Source of the DNA: Bursaphelenchus xylophilus
Taxonomy: Eukaryota; Nematoda; Chromadorea; Rhabditida; Aphelenchoididae
DNA length: 64,000 nucleotides
Direction: 5' to 3'
Assembly: GCA_904066235.2 (NCBI GenBank)
Contig: CAJFCV020000004.1
Coordinates: 11,656,001 to 11,720,000, forward strand
Every line of letters begins with the position of its first letter. Positions within the stretch are counted from its first letter, which is position 1. This document shows, piece after piece, positions 12,401-23,540 of the stretch. The notes under the pieces are model-generated. The model was not told where the DNA came from. It searched no databases and saw nothing but the letters and a program-made list of their open reading frames with translations. Position numbers and translations under genes: made by a program.

Positions 12401-12828
12401 ATTCCGTGAGTGTGGACCAAAAAGTGTCGGTTACCGAAGTGGAAGACCAACGGGTCCGAAACTCGAATGTCACTTCGATTTTCCTTCTTTGGGGATCCTT
12501 TGAATACATTGAAGTTACGCAGTCGAGAGTTTATACGACCGCATCGTTCATCGGAGAGCTTGGCGGCGTCATTGGGATGTGGCTGGGACTGTCCATGCTG
12601 AGTTTGATTCAGGTAAGTCAGGGGTTGTATTGTATTTGTTACAAACTTTGTGGGCTTCGATTTTCTGCTAATAAAAAATCGTTTGTTTAGATGATGACAT
12701 GGGCGACGGAGAAGCTCTTCGTCAAAGCGACGGACGTTGCCAAGGACGTCAAGAACGACTACGAAAGGAGGCATTCGTCGGCGCAAGACTTGACCGCGAA
12801 AAATAACAGCATCCGCCAACGGAAGTGA
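9490..12828 (+). CDS. DEG/ENaC (amiloride-sensitive) cation channel subunit B, complete
   Basis: Exons 9490-9765, 10371-10577, 10619-10698, 10778-10922, 11312-11623, 11687-11784, 12327-12612, 12691-12828; 513 residues, every junction in frame. TM1 lies at about residues 29-46 (WFLAIFLLILTV), followed by a large extracellular domain with Cys at NITFCIP, YVCFQP, RCISVDF, ENLCPG, TACRD, FTCRTRCR, LCHCTP, CNYSQC and ACTKRCYRDC. TM2 region is SFIGELGGVIGMWLGLSML with the G-L-S filter triplet. The cytoplasmic tail is basic and ends IRQRK. The usual N-terminal His-Gly gating motif before TM1 appears as VHMPFRH, without the Gly. Family role: subunit of a trimeric cation channel in the plasma membrane; stimulus unknown. 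Introns 1, 4 and 6 are swollen by transposons (9786-10347, 10946-11187, 11850-12290). Confidence 0.95.
9786..10347. repeat. M3-related element with internal 127-bp tandem array
   Basis: Outer ends (CGTTCGTAAAGTTGCTGGAG and CTCCAGCGACTTT) are M3-like, compare 49211-49386. Between them four units start at 9831, 9958, 10086 and 10213, a period of 127-128 bp. Each has paired GCACAGTGCA motifs. Units 1 and 3 share variants, as do 2 and 4, so the array grew by doubling a dimer. Confidence 0.85.
10946..11187. mobile_element. M2 MITE in channel B intron 4
   Basis: Ends CAGTGGGGGACCTGATC and GATCAGGTCCCCCACTG; interior like the copy at 7203-7462. Confidence 0.88.
11850..12290. mobile_element. M4 element (degenerate) in channel B intron 6
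   Basis: Left part carries TACGCTCAGATTCTGATAAG and an interior similar to other M4 copies (GAGATTTTTAG-like blocks, TTCGGCATGGAAAG). The outer ends are worn, so limits are approximate. Confidence 0.65.
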
Positions 12829-13287
12829 TAATAGGAAAATATTTGTAAAAATTAACAATTTAACTGTGATAAAACACGATTTACGGGAGACTTGAAATAA
12901 ATTTAGAATAAATTTTATTTTCAAGACACACGTCAAGCATTTCACGAATCGTTTAGACGGTTCGTCCACACACTATCGGTTGACCAAAAGATTTTTACAC
13001 AAATACGAAAAAGTCGGTTTATAAGCTCAACAAATGTTTGAGGTTACGTCACCCGCCATAGCGCATCGATAAGCATGGGTTTGGCTATGGAGACGTGCTT
13101 TTTTCCTCTTTTTTGCGCTTTTTTGTCTTATCAATAAATTATTTGACCATGGAACGCGTCTTTAATACCCTCTAATTCTCACAAAAATTCCTTCGACAGC
13201 TTCTAAAGAATCTATTAACCGCTACTGTTCAACAATCTCTTCATATAACCCCTACTGCTCAACTACCTCTTCCTATAATTACCAAAT
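12829..13287. other. Intergenic, channel B to dioxygenase
   Basis: Holds the channel B 3' end (AATAAA signals around 12897-12915) and the upstream region of the next gene, with a short direct repeat (CCCCTACTGYTCAAC-like around 13212-13262). No further gene seen. Confidence 0.5.
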
Positions 13288-15701
13288 ATGTCAGTGGATA
13301 TCTCCGACTTGTCGAAATTGTCCGAAATTTACAAAGAAAACGGCTTTGTCCTGGTGAAGAACGTCTTCTCCGACGCCGAGGTCGACGAAATGCGAGCTGA
13401 GATTGGGAAAATTGTCGGTGAATTGGACCCCTCACAACATCCCAAAAGCATTTTTGACACATACGATGAGCAGCGACATGCATCGGACAGTTATTTTCTG
13501 GAGAGCGCTTCAAAGATTTCGTTCTTCTACGAGGACGGCGCCGTGGACAAGGAGGGAAATTTAACGGTACCCAAGGATCGTGCATTGAACAAAATTGGGC
13601 ATGGTAAGGATGGATTTACATTCATTTCATCATGAAATTTCAGCGTTGCACTGGCTAAATCCCGTTTATAAAAAGTACAGTTTTGACAAACGGATATGTG
13701 TAAGTTCGTCTTCGATTTCTTTGGAATAAAATGTTGATGACTGGCAACATTTCGCTCATATTAATATATCGCTTTCGTGATGACTTATTTGCATTGCCAA
13801 TTTTTGAAAAATATATTTCCAGGCGATCGTGGACAGCCTTGGCTTCCTGAATCCACATATCGTGCAGAGCATGTATATCTTCAAGGTTGGTTTTGTTTTT
13901 TTTTGTTTTTTATTCTAAGTACTTGTTAGGACTTTACAAGGAAGTACCACAATTGTAACGCTAGCGGCGGCTGAATTTGTCAGCCGAGAGAGCACGCGAA
14001 ATGCGGAGAGCGCTTACAAGGGCTCGGTAAAACCTCGTCCCCTGGTTTCTTCTTGAAACATATACCATTTGAAAGAGCGCAAAAAACTGGTCTAGGATCA
14101 CCTTCAATTAGCTGCTAAGATTCACTTACGTGCTAGCTAGAGAACTTTTTTTAGTTCTAAGCCAGTCTCACCCTTCTTTCAAGAAAACAAAAGGAATCGA
14201 TTTCAAAAGCACGGCGAAGCAGTGCTTCGGTGGCCCAGTGGGGTAAGGCGCTCTACCAGTAGGGCCTGCGGACCAGGTTCGAATCCTTTTTTGACTTTTT
14301 GGATTTTTTTGGCTATTATGGAATGAAGAAGGCTAGCATGTAGTCTTTGATTTTAAATTGATTTTTGGGGTACCCTAGATTTTTTTACCAGAAAAATCGA
14401 CAGGTTTTTAAATTTTTTGTGATATAGGTGTCTTTGACCCTGCAGTGGGCATCCAAGATGGTTGAAACTTTCAACGGCTTTAATATTTTTTGCCAGGAAT
14501 GCCCATTTACGGACAGTACGTGAAAAACGAGCCTGAAAATGGTATACATGTTTGAAACCTCCTAGTATGTCTCGGGTGACAAGACCTAAAACATCGCCTA
14601 ATCACTCGTTGAGGGCATCGACCTGAGAGTTTCAAGCTCGGAAAAAACTTCATGTTTTTTGATCTTGATTGAAGCCTCCAATGTCATAGGTGACTAATAT
14701 TTGTATGAAAAGTGATTATTAGATCTCGTTGGCATCTCAGAAGAAAAGGTTCCCAAAGTCTAATTGGGAATTTTGAAAAAAAGTTCGCTAGCTAGCACGT
14801 AAGTGAATCTTTGCAGCTAATTGAAGGTGATCCTAGACCAGTTTTTTGCGCTCTTTCAAATGGTATATGTTTCAAGAAGAAACCAGGGGACGAGGTTTTG
14901 CCGAGCCCTTGTTAGAGAGAAAAACGCTTTTTGGTCATATCTTTTTTGTCTTGTGTGGAAAAAAATTGATTTTTTGTGGAAAGATTATGCTCTACGGTAG
15001 AAATTGATATGAAACTTTTCATGGCCAAATTCGAAAAAAAAATTCTTGCATTTTTTCCAAATTTCGACCTAAAAATCACGGTCTTTCCTGCAAAGCACAA
15101 TCTAGAAGTCTCACATACGTCTCCAAAAATGTTTTTATAAAGTTTCCCCAAGTCTCATCAAAATCTGAGCGTCGAATTTGGATTACTTTCCATGTGAACT
15201 CAATCTTCTTCTCCAACATTTTAAACCTCACATTGTCACATTGTAACAGCCCGTAATTGCATTGATTTACGTTATATTTCCTCTATTTAGCAACCCAAAA
15301 TTGGCGGTGCGGTGACGGACCATATCGACGCCACCTTCCTACAAAGTGACCCACCCGAAAACCTGTTCGGGATCTGGATTGCGGTGGACGAAGCCAGCCA
15401 GGAGAACGGCTGTCTCTGGTTCATTCCCGGCTCCCATAAGGGCCCACATCCGGGCTATCGGTTTGTGAGGACCTTCGCCACCGATCCAAACGAAAAGCTA
15501 CTGGTTTTCGAAGGCACCAAGCCGACTTATGATCAAAGTAAATTCGTCCCGGTCCCGGTGCCCAAGGGAAGCTTGGTGCTGATTAATGGGCTGGTAGCGC
15601 ATAAGAGCGAGCCAAACACCTCAAACTTGAGTCGACATGCGTATACGTTACATGTGGCAGAGATGGAGGAAGGAAAGCAGTGGAACAAGCGGAATTGGTG
15701 A
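13288..15701 (+). CDS. Phytanoyl-CoA dioxygenase family protein, PHYHD1-like
   Basis: Exons 13288-13603, 13644-13699, 13823-13885, 15291-15701 give 281 residues, close to the size of animal PHYHD1 (about 290). The Fe(II)/2-oxoglutarate fold residues are all present: iron ligands His156 and Asp158 (TDHID), distal His249 (LVAHKSEPN) and the 2-oxoglutarate-binding Arg260 (LSRHAYTLH). Family role: soluble Fe(II)/2OG-dependent oxygenase; PHYHD1 acts as an oxygenase with unsettled natural substrate, unlike peroxisomal PHYH. No signal peptide is visible, and the C-terminus (KRNW) is not an obvious peroxisome signal. The start ATG is the first in frame, after TACCAAAT. Intron 3 (1.4 kb) contains M4 with palindrome P1 inside it. 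Confidence 0.93.
14017..14911. mobile_element. Foldback element P1 with TTA target duplication
   Basis: Terminal arms (about 130 bp, CAAGGGCTCGG to CCGAGCCCTTG) are near-perfect complements. TTA flanks at 14014-14016 and 14912-14914. The loop carries a tRNA-like segment. TTA duplications are typical of PIF/Harbinger elements; the assignment is inferred. Confidence 0.88.
14224..14291 (+). ncRNA. tRNA-like sequence with Pol III A and B boxes (P1 loop)
   Basis: A box TGGCCCAGTGG (14231-14241) and B box GGTTCGAATCC (14276-14286) lie 45 bp apart start to start, the tRNA spacing. A T6 run (Pol III stop) follows directly. The acceptor and T stems do not pair well, so this is a tRNA relic or a tRNA-derived promoter, not a working tRNA. 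Confidence 0.6.
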
Positions 15702-15712
15702 GAATTTTGAGC

Positions 15713-15992
15713 TTATCGGTCTGTCGGGAAAATACCGTGGATTTGTCGCGCTTTGGAATGGCTTATCATATTAGCTTAGAGACGGCTAGCCATGGCCGAA
15801 GTTTTAGTGCGCAACTGCGAAGAGGCCAAAATTTTAGTTGCGACAAATCCACATTATTTCCCCGACAGACTGAGATATCACCTTTTGTAGCCAAATATGA
15901 AGTGAAAAGCAATTTGATTTTGCCGCGACAAACTTCATTTCCTTGGCTTCGATTGATGCGATAGAGTGCTTATTATTATCCCGACAGACTGA
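15713..15992. mobile_element. Two adjacent M1 copies
   Basis: First copy is 15713-15877 (sub-type B, inner end CCGTGGATTTGTCGCG). A second, left-truncated sub-type A copy ends in TTATCCCGACAGACTGA at about 15990. Confidence 0.75.
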
Positions 15993-17143
15993 AAAAATTT
16001 AGCTAGTGTTTCACAGGCGCAGTAGTGATATTTAGCGACCTTTTTCAACATGTCTAAAATTAGCTTGCATCGAAATTCCTTCAGTCTGGCTTGATCTGTA
16101 TGAAAAATGAGTGTTTTTTTACTGTTTTGTGCTAAAAATGATTGAATATCTTTGATACTAACGCAAACCGAAGGCTGAAAATTTTAGTGACTTTTCAGCG
16201 ACCTATTTCGAGACCATAGGTTGACTCAAATCAAAATTCGAGCTAAATCAAGGCGTCATCTTTTCAGCATTTCCTTTGAAACATTAAGCACGATCTTTGA
16301 AACTCTTTTCTCAGCTAATCTCCTCAAATTCGATCCGGCTTCCTTTCATTGACACCATTCCCACAATTCGTTCCTTTTTCTTTCATTAACGCGAACTTTC
16401 AGGCTTCAAGAAACCGCGGACTACAAGTTCCCAGCCCTCTTCTCGACCAGGTCGTTCCAGTGATCGCCGCTTCCTCGAGCATCCCATTCATCCGATTCCC
16501 AAGACATCTCGCCGTTTCTATCGAAATTAATAAAGCTTTTTCTCGCCCTTGTTCCGCCGTTTTCCGCGCACCGAGCCGAAACCGGCCCGCCTTTCGCTGT
16601 TCGCCGTATAAAAACCCACCTACTACAATAGCAATGACACAAAAAAACAGGGGAATATTATGCGAGAAATGTGGGCGCGGGAATCAAACAGGATAAGAGC
16701 GCTGATCACTCGTTCTCCGCCACTTTTTATTATGTATTATTTCAATACCAATTTAGCGCGAATACAAAGTCAGTGACAGAGAGACAGTCAGTCGCGCATT
16801 CGACGTTTTTTTATTCGATGGCAATAGTTGGGGTGTGGATTGGGGGAGGCTCTTTTGTCCGAGTGGGGGATCTTGTTCCGGGCTACATTCGTGCAGACTT
16901 TCATTACAGTAGATTGTGTTTTGAGGTGATTTTTTGGAAAGCGAAAATATCAGTCTGTCGGGAAAATAATGAGCCTCTGTCGCATCGAAAATTGCATCGT
17001 CGCCGAGACAATGAAGAAATAATTTCTGGATTTTCCGATGGTCCTAAGAACGAAATTTTGAGGTTTTAGGAAAAAAATTTTATGCGGGTTTTTTTGACAA
17101 GTTGCATAAATTCCTCAAAAATTGATCTTTTTTTGTTGGTTTA
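15993..17143. other. Intergenic, dioxygenase to EGF protein
   Basis: 15993-16330 is AT-rich with nothing recognised. 16340-16690 is GC-richer unique DNA with GTATAAAAACCC (TATA-like, TATAAAA at 16607-16613), a candidate promoter or untranslated exon without a clear gene attached. A left-hand M1 fragment lies at about 16949-17020. Confidence 0.4.
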
Positions 17144-17295
17144 TCAGTCTGTCGGGGAAATAGTGTGGATTGTCGCGCCTTGGGATCGCCCATCATCGCT
17201 TGGCGACGGCTAGCCGCGGCTGGAGATTTGAAGACGTCTGCGACAAGGCGAGACATTTTTTGCGACAAATCCACATTATTTTCCCGACAGACTGA
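17144..17295. mobile_element. M1 MITE (sub-type B)
   Basis: Ends TCAGTCTGTCGGGGAAATAG and ATTTTCCCGACAGACTGA, TA on both sides. Confidence 0.88.
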
Positions 17296-17795
17296 TACAC
17301 AGGCAGCCAAAGTCGGTACTACGCTAAAACTTTAAAATACTGCAGGACTTTTTTACATATAAGGCTAATCCAGCGCCTTTGCTTTCATTTTCACGTCGTT
17401 ATCAATCCTTTTACGTCAAAATCTTTTCAAAAACATGACTTTTGACCGCTTTAGAGGCAATTCTCAAAGTCAGTCGAGGAGAATCAGTTTTTTTATCGCG
17501 TCATATTTGCAATTTTTTATTTGTTATTAAAAAATTTTACTGCGTTTTTTGAGAACGCCCAAAGCGATAAAATTTACAATGTTTTCCTCGAACTTTATCA
17601 CCGTATTTTCGATCCGTATACATGCAGATGTATAGCTCCGAAGAGCGCCGTATAAGCCATTACTTACTATAATTTTTGATCAGTCGGTATTTACAAACAT
17701 TGCTCCGCGATTACGAAATGATAATTGTCCGATTTGTAGAATAAAGGCGTCAAAAGATAGACGACAAAAGCCTACAGTACTCGTTTCCATCAGCC
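17296..17795. other. Upstream region of EGF-protein gene
   Basis: About 500 bp of unique AT-rich sequence. I see no repeat copy and no clear core promoter. Confidence 0.4.
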
Positions 17796-18954
17796 ATGTT
17801 TCTCTCCTATTTATTGATCAGTTTGATCGGCCTTTCCACGGCGCAACAGCTCAGGCCCGAGTTTACAATTACCGCGAGAAAAGTGAGTTAAAAAAGATAA
17901 AATCTTGAGGATACCTTATTAATTTTTAGATTCGTCAATCAGACAACAGCGAGTCGATCAATGCGGTAGCTGGGCCTCAAATGTGCACGGCGGAGGATTG
18001 CAATAACCATGGGACTTGTTTTGGAACCAAGTCCATGCCATTTTGTATTTGTCAAATCGGATTTGCTGGAGCGAGATGTCAAGAGTGTAGGTGGATGAAA
18101 TACGTGACAGTTCGTATATAGCCTCAATTTTGAAAAGGGTAGAAATCAATCTTAGGGACTTGGAGTGTTTTTAGGGTACTACGGAATGTTGGGAAGATAA
18201 TGAACGCTCTGTCTCTTCAAAAATTGCATATTATTATAATTGTGTCGCGGTAAAATCAAGTCAGACTAATGAGAAACGTATTTTAAAAGTTACTTGATAA
18301 TAAGCTCAACTTCTGCAGCGAAAAATTCAAATTCTTATTCAAATTACAAGATTTTTATAAGTCTGTCGAGAAAGTAATATATTTTGCATCGAAAATCGCG
18401 TCATCGCCAAGAAAATATTATAAAGAAGCGAACGAGTTGTGCTCCTTATTTTCCCGACAGACTGATAATTACAACAGTGCAAGTACCAGGAATGTAATGA
18501 GCAAAATGTGACTGTACCAATCGCGTCGCCACAATGAAAAGAAATTTGATTTGGCCGCGACAAAATTCAGCCGATGCAATTTTAGACTCGGCATTGTGCT
18601 TATTATTTCTCGACAGACTGATGCATCCGATGACTTGCTAGTTTTTGCAAGGTTACTGTCGAAAAGATGAATTTGGAGCTCACAATTCAGTGCTCACTTA
18701 TTCCATTTTCAGCCTACTGCGACAACACCCGCGAATGTTCGGGCCATGGTTGGTGCATGGGAACCACCTCGCAATACACTTGTCTCTGCAACCTGGGCTA
18801 CAGCGGCACAAAATGTGAGATTGTTGGGGTCGCAGTCAACGTGACGGACCCGGTAACGGCAGAGGTCCGCGAAAAGGCCACAACTCTCGCGCCCTCGGAT
18901 GGGCCCACCAATAACGATGCTGAGGATGAGAAACAATTGACTGGTCAATTGTAA
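17796..18954 (+). CDS. Small secreted protein with two EGF-like modules
   Basis: Exons 17796-17882, 17930-18086, 18713-18954 give 161 residues. Residues 1-16 are a signal peptide (MFLSYLLISLIGLSTA). Two six-Cys EGF modules follow: about 48-80 (CTAEDCNNHGTC ... CICQIGFAGARC) and about 84-116 (CDNTRECSGHGWC ... CLCNLGYSGTKC), both with the usual G-F/Y-x-G-x-x-C ending. The remainder is a Thr/Asp/Glu-rich tail with one N-glycosylation sequon (NVT) and no membrane segment or GPI signal, so a secreted or matrix protein is expected. Partner unknown. Intron 2 (626 bp) holds two M1 fragments. AATAAA occurs near 19070. Confidence 0.85.
18355..18622. mobile_element. Two degenerate M1 copies in EGF-gene intron 2
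   Basis: First about 18358-18466 (TAAGTCTGTCGAGAAAGTAA to CCCGACAGACTGATAA). Second, about 18480-18622, keeps the right end TTTCTCGACAGACTGATG. Confidence 0.65.
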
Positions 18955-19911
18955 TCGCCTTCTAGTAACTATTTTCTCTACTGTTTTACTCTGTAAAACA
19001 GTTTTGTAAAAAATTTGATGTACATGTTGATATATGTAACGTTTTACACAACCTGTGGAAAGTTGAGGATAAATAAATTTATTTTTGTTTGTGCGATATG
19101 AAGAGCACGTTCGCAAGATATCATCGTTCCAGTTTTCAGGCCGTCCGCTCCCCAGACAATCGAAAAATGAAGAGATTTCAATTTGGAGTGGCATATCCAA
19201 ATAAACGCTCATAAAAAACGAATAAAAATAACGAATTTAGAGGACGCTTCGAAGAGCTCTGGTTTAAGGTTTGACTTATGATCCCATCTGCCGCTCTCGT
19301 AAAGTTCATTCCGAACATCCTGCGATTTACGAACTCTCATAACGGTTTATGTGCTTGAATCGGATGTATTTTCAGTAGTTTGGTATTTCCTGTGTAGATA
19401 TATGTAGATAGCTGTTTAAATAACCGTCATTACAAGTTTTTACAAACAAAAGTTTATTTTGTCATGTCAAACCGGCCTCAATTTCCCAGCCAAACGGCCT
19501 TTTTTATCTTACAACGGCAGCTTGAGGCTGAATCTCAACAAAGCTTTAAATTGTGGATTGTTGGCCTCTCGTTAGCCCTTGTTTACACATTGTTTTTGCC
19601 GTATAGACACAAATTTAGTCACTATCCCACATTCCCGTGACTCATCCAAGGACGTGGTGAATTCCAAGGCTTTTTATAGAATGCATACTTTAGTATATAG
19701 TTGTCAACTTTACAGGGTGTCCACAGAAATTCCCCGGAAAGTTTTTGTCCATTTCGTGACGCTCAGGCAAGATATCCAAAAAATTCTTTTTGCAGTAGAA
19801 AGATGAGGATGGGTGGATTCTTGACTGAAAAAACTTTTCCTTCACCAACGCGGAAAGCGGTGTATTCGGCGATGACTTTTGATCGCTTTTTTGGTCTTCA
19901 CGCCAATTTTA
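18955..19911. other. Intergenic downstream of EGF-protein gene
   Basis: 3' flank, then unique AT-rich DNA. From 19713 (after TA) a lone Tc1-type end CAGGGTGTCCACAGAAATTC is seen; I cannot place its partner. Confidence 0.4.
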
Positions 19912-21139
19912 CAGGGTGACCCAAAATAACGGAGACAAAAGATTTCTCGTTTTTTCTGCGACTTATTAAGATTCATGAGTGACTCCTTATTTATACTACA
20001 GTACCACGTTAAGGTAGTTTTATATACCGGAAGTTTTGTTGTACGACGCTCTTCTGCCTTGAACGACATCAATATATCCGGTTGACTCGGACCCTTCTGC
20101 CCGTGGGGTCTTTTTAAAATAAAGCTGCCTTACTCAAAAAAGAAAACTCGGAAGAGGTTGAGATTTGCTGTGATTAATTACCATAATAAGGCCTTTAAAA
20201 TGAGCTATCGTACTCAGCTTAACTATCGATGGTTCAAAAGTTACTGCCGAGTATTTTCAGTCAGTTGAAGTGCAAAAATCGGCCTTTTTTGAAAATGTAA
20301 GCGTAAGAAGGAGTTTGAGTGTTAGATAAGGCAAAATGAAATATGAGTTACTAGAACATGATTAAAGGAACACCATAAAAGCAAAAGAGAAACATTTTGT
20401 AACGCCCACGGAATTCCATTTGGTAATCACTAGAATTATGCCTCATTTTTGCCTTAAGCAAAATACCGGTCAAGCCGGTAACACATAAAGACCGAAAGTG
20501 CCCTAGGCTGATTCTCAAGAGTCGTATTCATAAGTGTACAGGAGCATAATGCGCCATTTTTATCTATTATGTCATTCTGTTATCGATAACCCATCCTTCT
20601 CAAAGCCGCGTGCCATGGGGAGGTTCTGGGCGAGAAACTTGTTAAGGAAAAGCTGTTGCAACCAGCAAGCAATATCAGCTTTTTTCAGAATCATTGTATT
20701 AATGAATAAAACACGTACTAGCGGTTTTAGCTTTATTCGAAAAAAACTGAATTTTTTATAGAAAAAACTTGGAAAAAATGGCAATCTTGAATGTTGAGAT
20801 TGGTACCACCGTAGAAATAAAAACCGTAGCCCAAAAACCTAACTCTGCTTTCTTAGGGACATAGTAGTTTAAGAAAACAAATGAACTTGCCATTTCTGCA
20901 ACTGGAGTACAGCCAGGCTCTACGCAAAACACAGGAACCAAACTTGAAGGCCAAAAAACGGCGCAAGGCATCTTTGCTAAGCTGTAACTTTTTTCTGCGT
21001 CACGATGATTCCATCAAATTTTCGTGGATTATAGAGGAGGTGTTATAGAATATTACCCGTTGTCGCTTATGTTTCTCTAACCCCCGGTTTTCGCGGTGGG
21101 ACCTTCAAAAATTTGTCTCCGTTATTTTGGGTCACCCTG
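19912..21139. mobile_element. Tc1/mariner-type element, 1.23 kb, no intact transposase
   Basis: Ends CAGGGTGACCCAAAATAACG and CGTTATTTTGGGTCACCCTG are exact complements for 20 bp, with TA on both sides. I found no recognisable transposase remains, so it is non-autonomous or badly decayed. Confidence 0.85.
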
Positions 21140-21850
21140 TAAACAATTATTTTATCGGTATGTCGGGAAAATAATGAGGATCGAAAAATCGAAAATTCTG
21201 ATAAGCCTTTTAATAATTCTACCGTATTTTTTTGCCAAAAAGTAACTTTTTTATCACCCTTATTTCGCATACCGTCTCTACTACACAAGACCATACTCTA
21301 CATGTAGTAACCTCCAGTTCCCAGCACTTTTTTCCCTGAACTTTCGAGCCCTTGGGAAATGCTCTTCATCGAATTTAATTAGCCCGGTTTTACCTTAATT
21401 TCTTAATGGGATAAGTGCTCAAGGGCACACGAAAACGGGAGAACTTTTGCGACTTTCGTTTGCAATTCCATTTCTTACGCAACGTTGACCATTCCCTCTT
21501 CCTTCAAGTTGAAATATTTTGAATCGTCTTTGGAATAAATCCCGCAACGGGATGAATCATGTTCGCGGTTTCATGGACGAAAAAAATACCCGCGACGAGA
21601 CGATAAATGGCCCTTATGTTTGGCCGTTTCCGCTCTCCCTTTCCCCCCTCGCCGCTCTTCGTCCCGCCTTCCCATCCCACACATTCAGGATGACCGCAGG
21701 GAATGGCTCATTCCCAATTAACGCTCTAATCGGGTTGTTCGGAAGTCCGTTTAACGCCGTTACGGCTATGCATTTCAGATTTGTTGGGGCCCGAATGTGG
21801 AGTGATGGTCATTGCTTTTGAATGAGAGGAAAAAAATTTTAAATTTATGG
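21140..21850. other. Intergenic, unique
   Basis: Starts with an M1-like half end (TCGGTATGTCGGGAAAATAA at about 21156), then unique sequence including a moderately GC-rich part at 21500-21800. No supported gene. Confidence 0.4.
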
Positions 21851-22845
21851 GGAATTGCTCCAAGTGCGAGCTCAGATTTTGCTGAAGCTTGGCTCAAATC
21901 CAGGGTTGGTTTTCTAAGACATATGCGAGACTTCTAGCTCAAGTTTTTTAGAAACGACCGAAATTTTTTTGTCGAAAGGTGGAGAAAATATGTCACTCTT
22001 TTGAAAATTTTGGCATGAAAAGTTTCTGACATTTCATCTACTGTAGAGGTTAGCGTTTCCACAAAAAAAATATTTTTTTTCACTGGCCAGTGTACAGGGT
22101 GGTTCAGCTAAGTTCGCGGATGTAAAATGCTTATAACTTTTTATAGGATTGTTCAATTTTTATGAGCAATAGCTCATTTTATTCCTTCGTAGTTACCATT
22201 TTGTTTAAAAAAAAGATCATTAAAAATGATCAATCCTACGTCGAGTTATGACCCTTCAAAGTCAAACTTGCCTTTTCACGCTTCAATCTGAAAATTTCCG
22301 AAAAATCTCGAAAATCGCTTATAACTTTCGACCGGTCGATAATTGTAAATTGTAAGTGGGCTTCAGAAGTCATAGAATTTTGCGTAGAATACGATGGAAT
22401 CAAAAAACATCCGAAAATCCGAAAAAATCCGTAAATTTTTTTAAAATTTACGTGAAAAAGCATGTTTGACTTTGAAGGTCATAACTCGACGTAGGACTGA
22501 TCATTTTTAATGATATTTTTTTTAAACAAAATGGTAACTACTAAGGAATAAAATGAGGTATTGCTCATAAAAATTGAACAATCCTATAAAAAGTTATAAG
22601 CATTTTACATCCGCGAACTTAGCTGAACCACCCTGTATATTATAGAAAAAAAGTGGTTTTCTTTTTGACCGGTCTCCGTGTTTTATGAACTCTCTCGGCC
22701 GAAAGGAAAGTTCAATATCTCGGATGTGCCTTCACAACGCGAGCCAAAATTTTCAGAAATTAATCTGCGGTCTATGCAAAAAGTTCGAGCAAAATTTGAA
22801 GTAAATGCAAGCATCGCATTCAGGGTACTTTGCCTGTTAATCTGG
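21851..22845. mobile_element. M4 element split by a palindromic Tc-type element
   Basis: M4 left part (AAGTGCGAGCTCAGATTTTG) and right part (AAGCATCGCATTCAGGGTAC) flank a separate foldback at 22095-22635. Confidence 0.65.
22095..22635. mobile_element. Palindromic Tc1/mariner-type MITE, 541 bp
   Basis: Ends CAGGGTGGTTCAGCTAAGTT and AACTTAGCTGAACCACCCTG, TA at 22093-22094 and 22636-22637. Arms of roughly 240 bp (both containing a CCTACGTCGAGTTATGACC motif) fold back on each other. Confidence 0.9.
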
Positions 22846-23139
22846 CTGTATATCAGAAAGGATAAGATGGTCTTGTAGGCTAGAATACACTGTTCACCAC
22901 GAAACTTTCTATAAAAAATAATTTTTTTTACTCCTTGCTGTTCTCTTCACTTTGTTTTTGCTGTATTTTGATAGTCATCGTATCTAGCCTTACCATTAAG
23001 CGATTAGGAAAGCCTTGCCTCTTAATATCAACCTACTGCTGCGCAGTCATCCTTATGACTTTTATGAGCCATGCAAATTCTTTGAGGTTTATATTTTAAT
23101 TTTATTGCTTTCATAGTTCTTTTCTCAAAAATAATATGC

Positions 23140-23540
23140 AGTTATTTATCGTCCTGGTTGCGCTGGCAAAATGAAAAGACATTGCAACTCATGCGGCAAC
23201 CACTTTGAGCAGCCTATGGTTTGACGATTAGAACTACGATTTTCTACCGTAATATACGTATAATTTTTGCATTGACAACTCCTTGGTATTGAAAAGTACA
23301 CGAATCTATTGAATTCAGCCACCGCTTTCAAATGCTATGGCGGTTGTTTTCAAAAAATGGCTTTTGAACCTTTATAAGCCTGGTTAACCATTCGGTAACT
23401 ATTCAAGTCACTTATACACCTGAAAACATAATTCGCAACGGCTTACTGCCAACTCCATTGTTAGAATTTCCTGTTGTAAGCAAGTGTTGGCTGATTTCCA
23501 AACATGCCTGCAGAATCTCCGTGGTTCTCCAAGCTGCCCG
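23140..23540 (-). repeat. Dispersed repeat R5, inverted, uninterrupted copy
   Basis: Reverse complement of the sequence at about 2030-2600, without the T5 insertion. It supplies the empty site for 2282-2486. Confidence 0.7.

Larger units (their letters stand above)
13930..15185. mobile_element. M4 element split by palindrome P1 (intron 3 of dioxygenase gene)
   Basis: Left piece has AGGAAGTACC and AGCCGAGAGAGCACGCGAAA, and right piece has GAGAGAAAAACGCTTTTTGG through CTGAGCGTCG. Together these make one M4 body once 14017-14911 and one TTA are removed. Confidence 0.75.

Noticed and set aside
12349..12969. 206-codon - strand frame
   Set aside because: Antisense to channel B exons 7-8, which have clear homology and in-frame splicing.
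16349..16696. 115-codon + strand frame
   Set aside because: Low-confidence GC-rich stretch without homology; kept only as a possible promoter region.
20534..20971. Short open frames in the 1.23-kb Tc1-like element as transposase
   Set aside because: No catalytic DDE/D motif or helix-turn-helix signature in any frame I could read.
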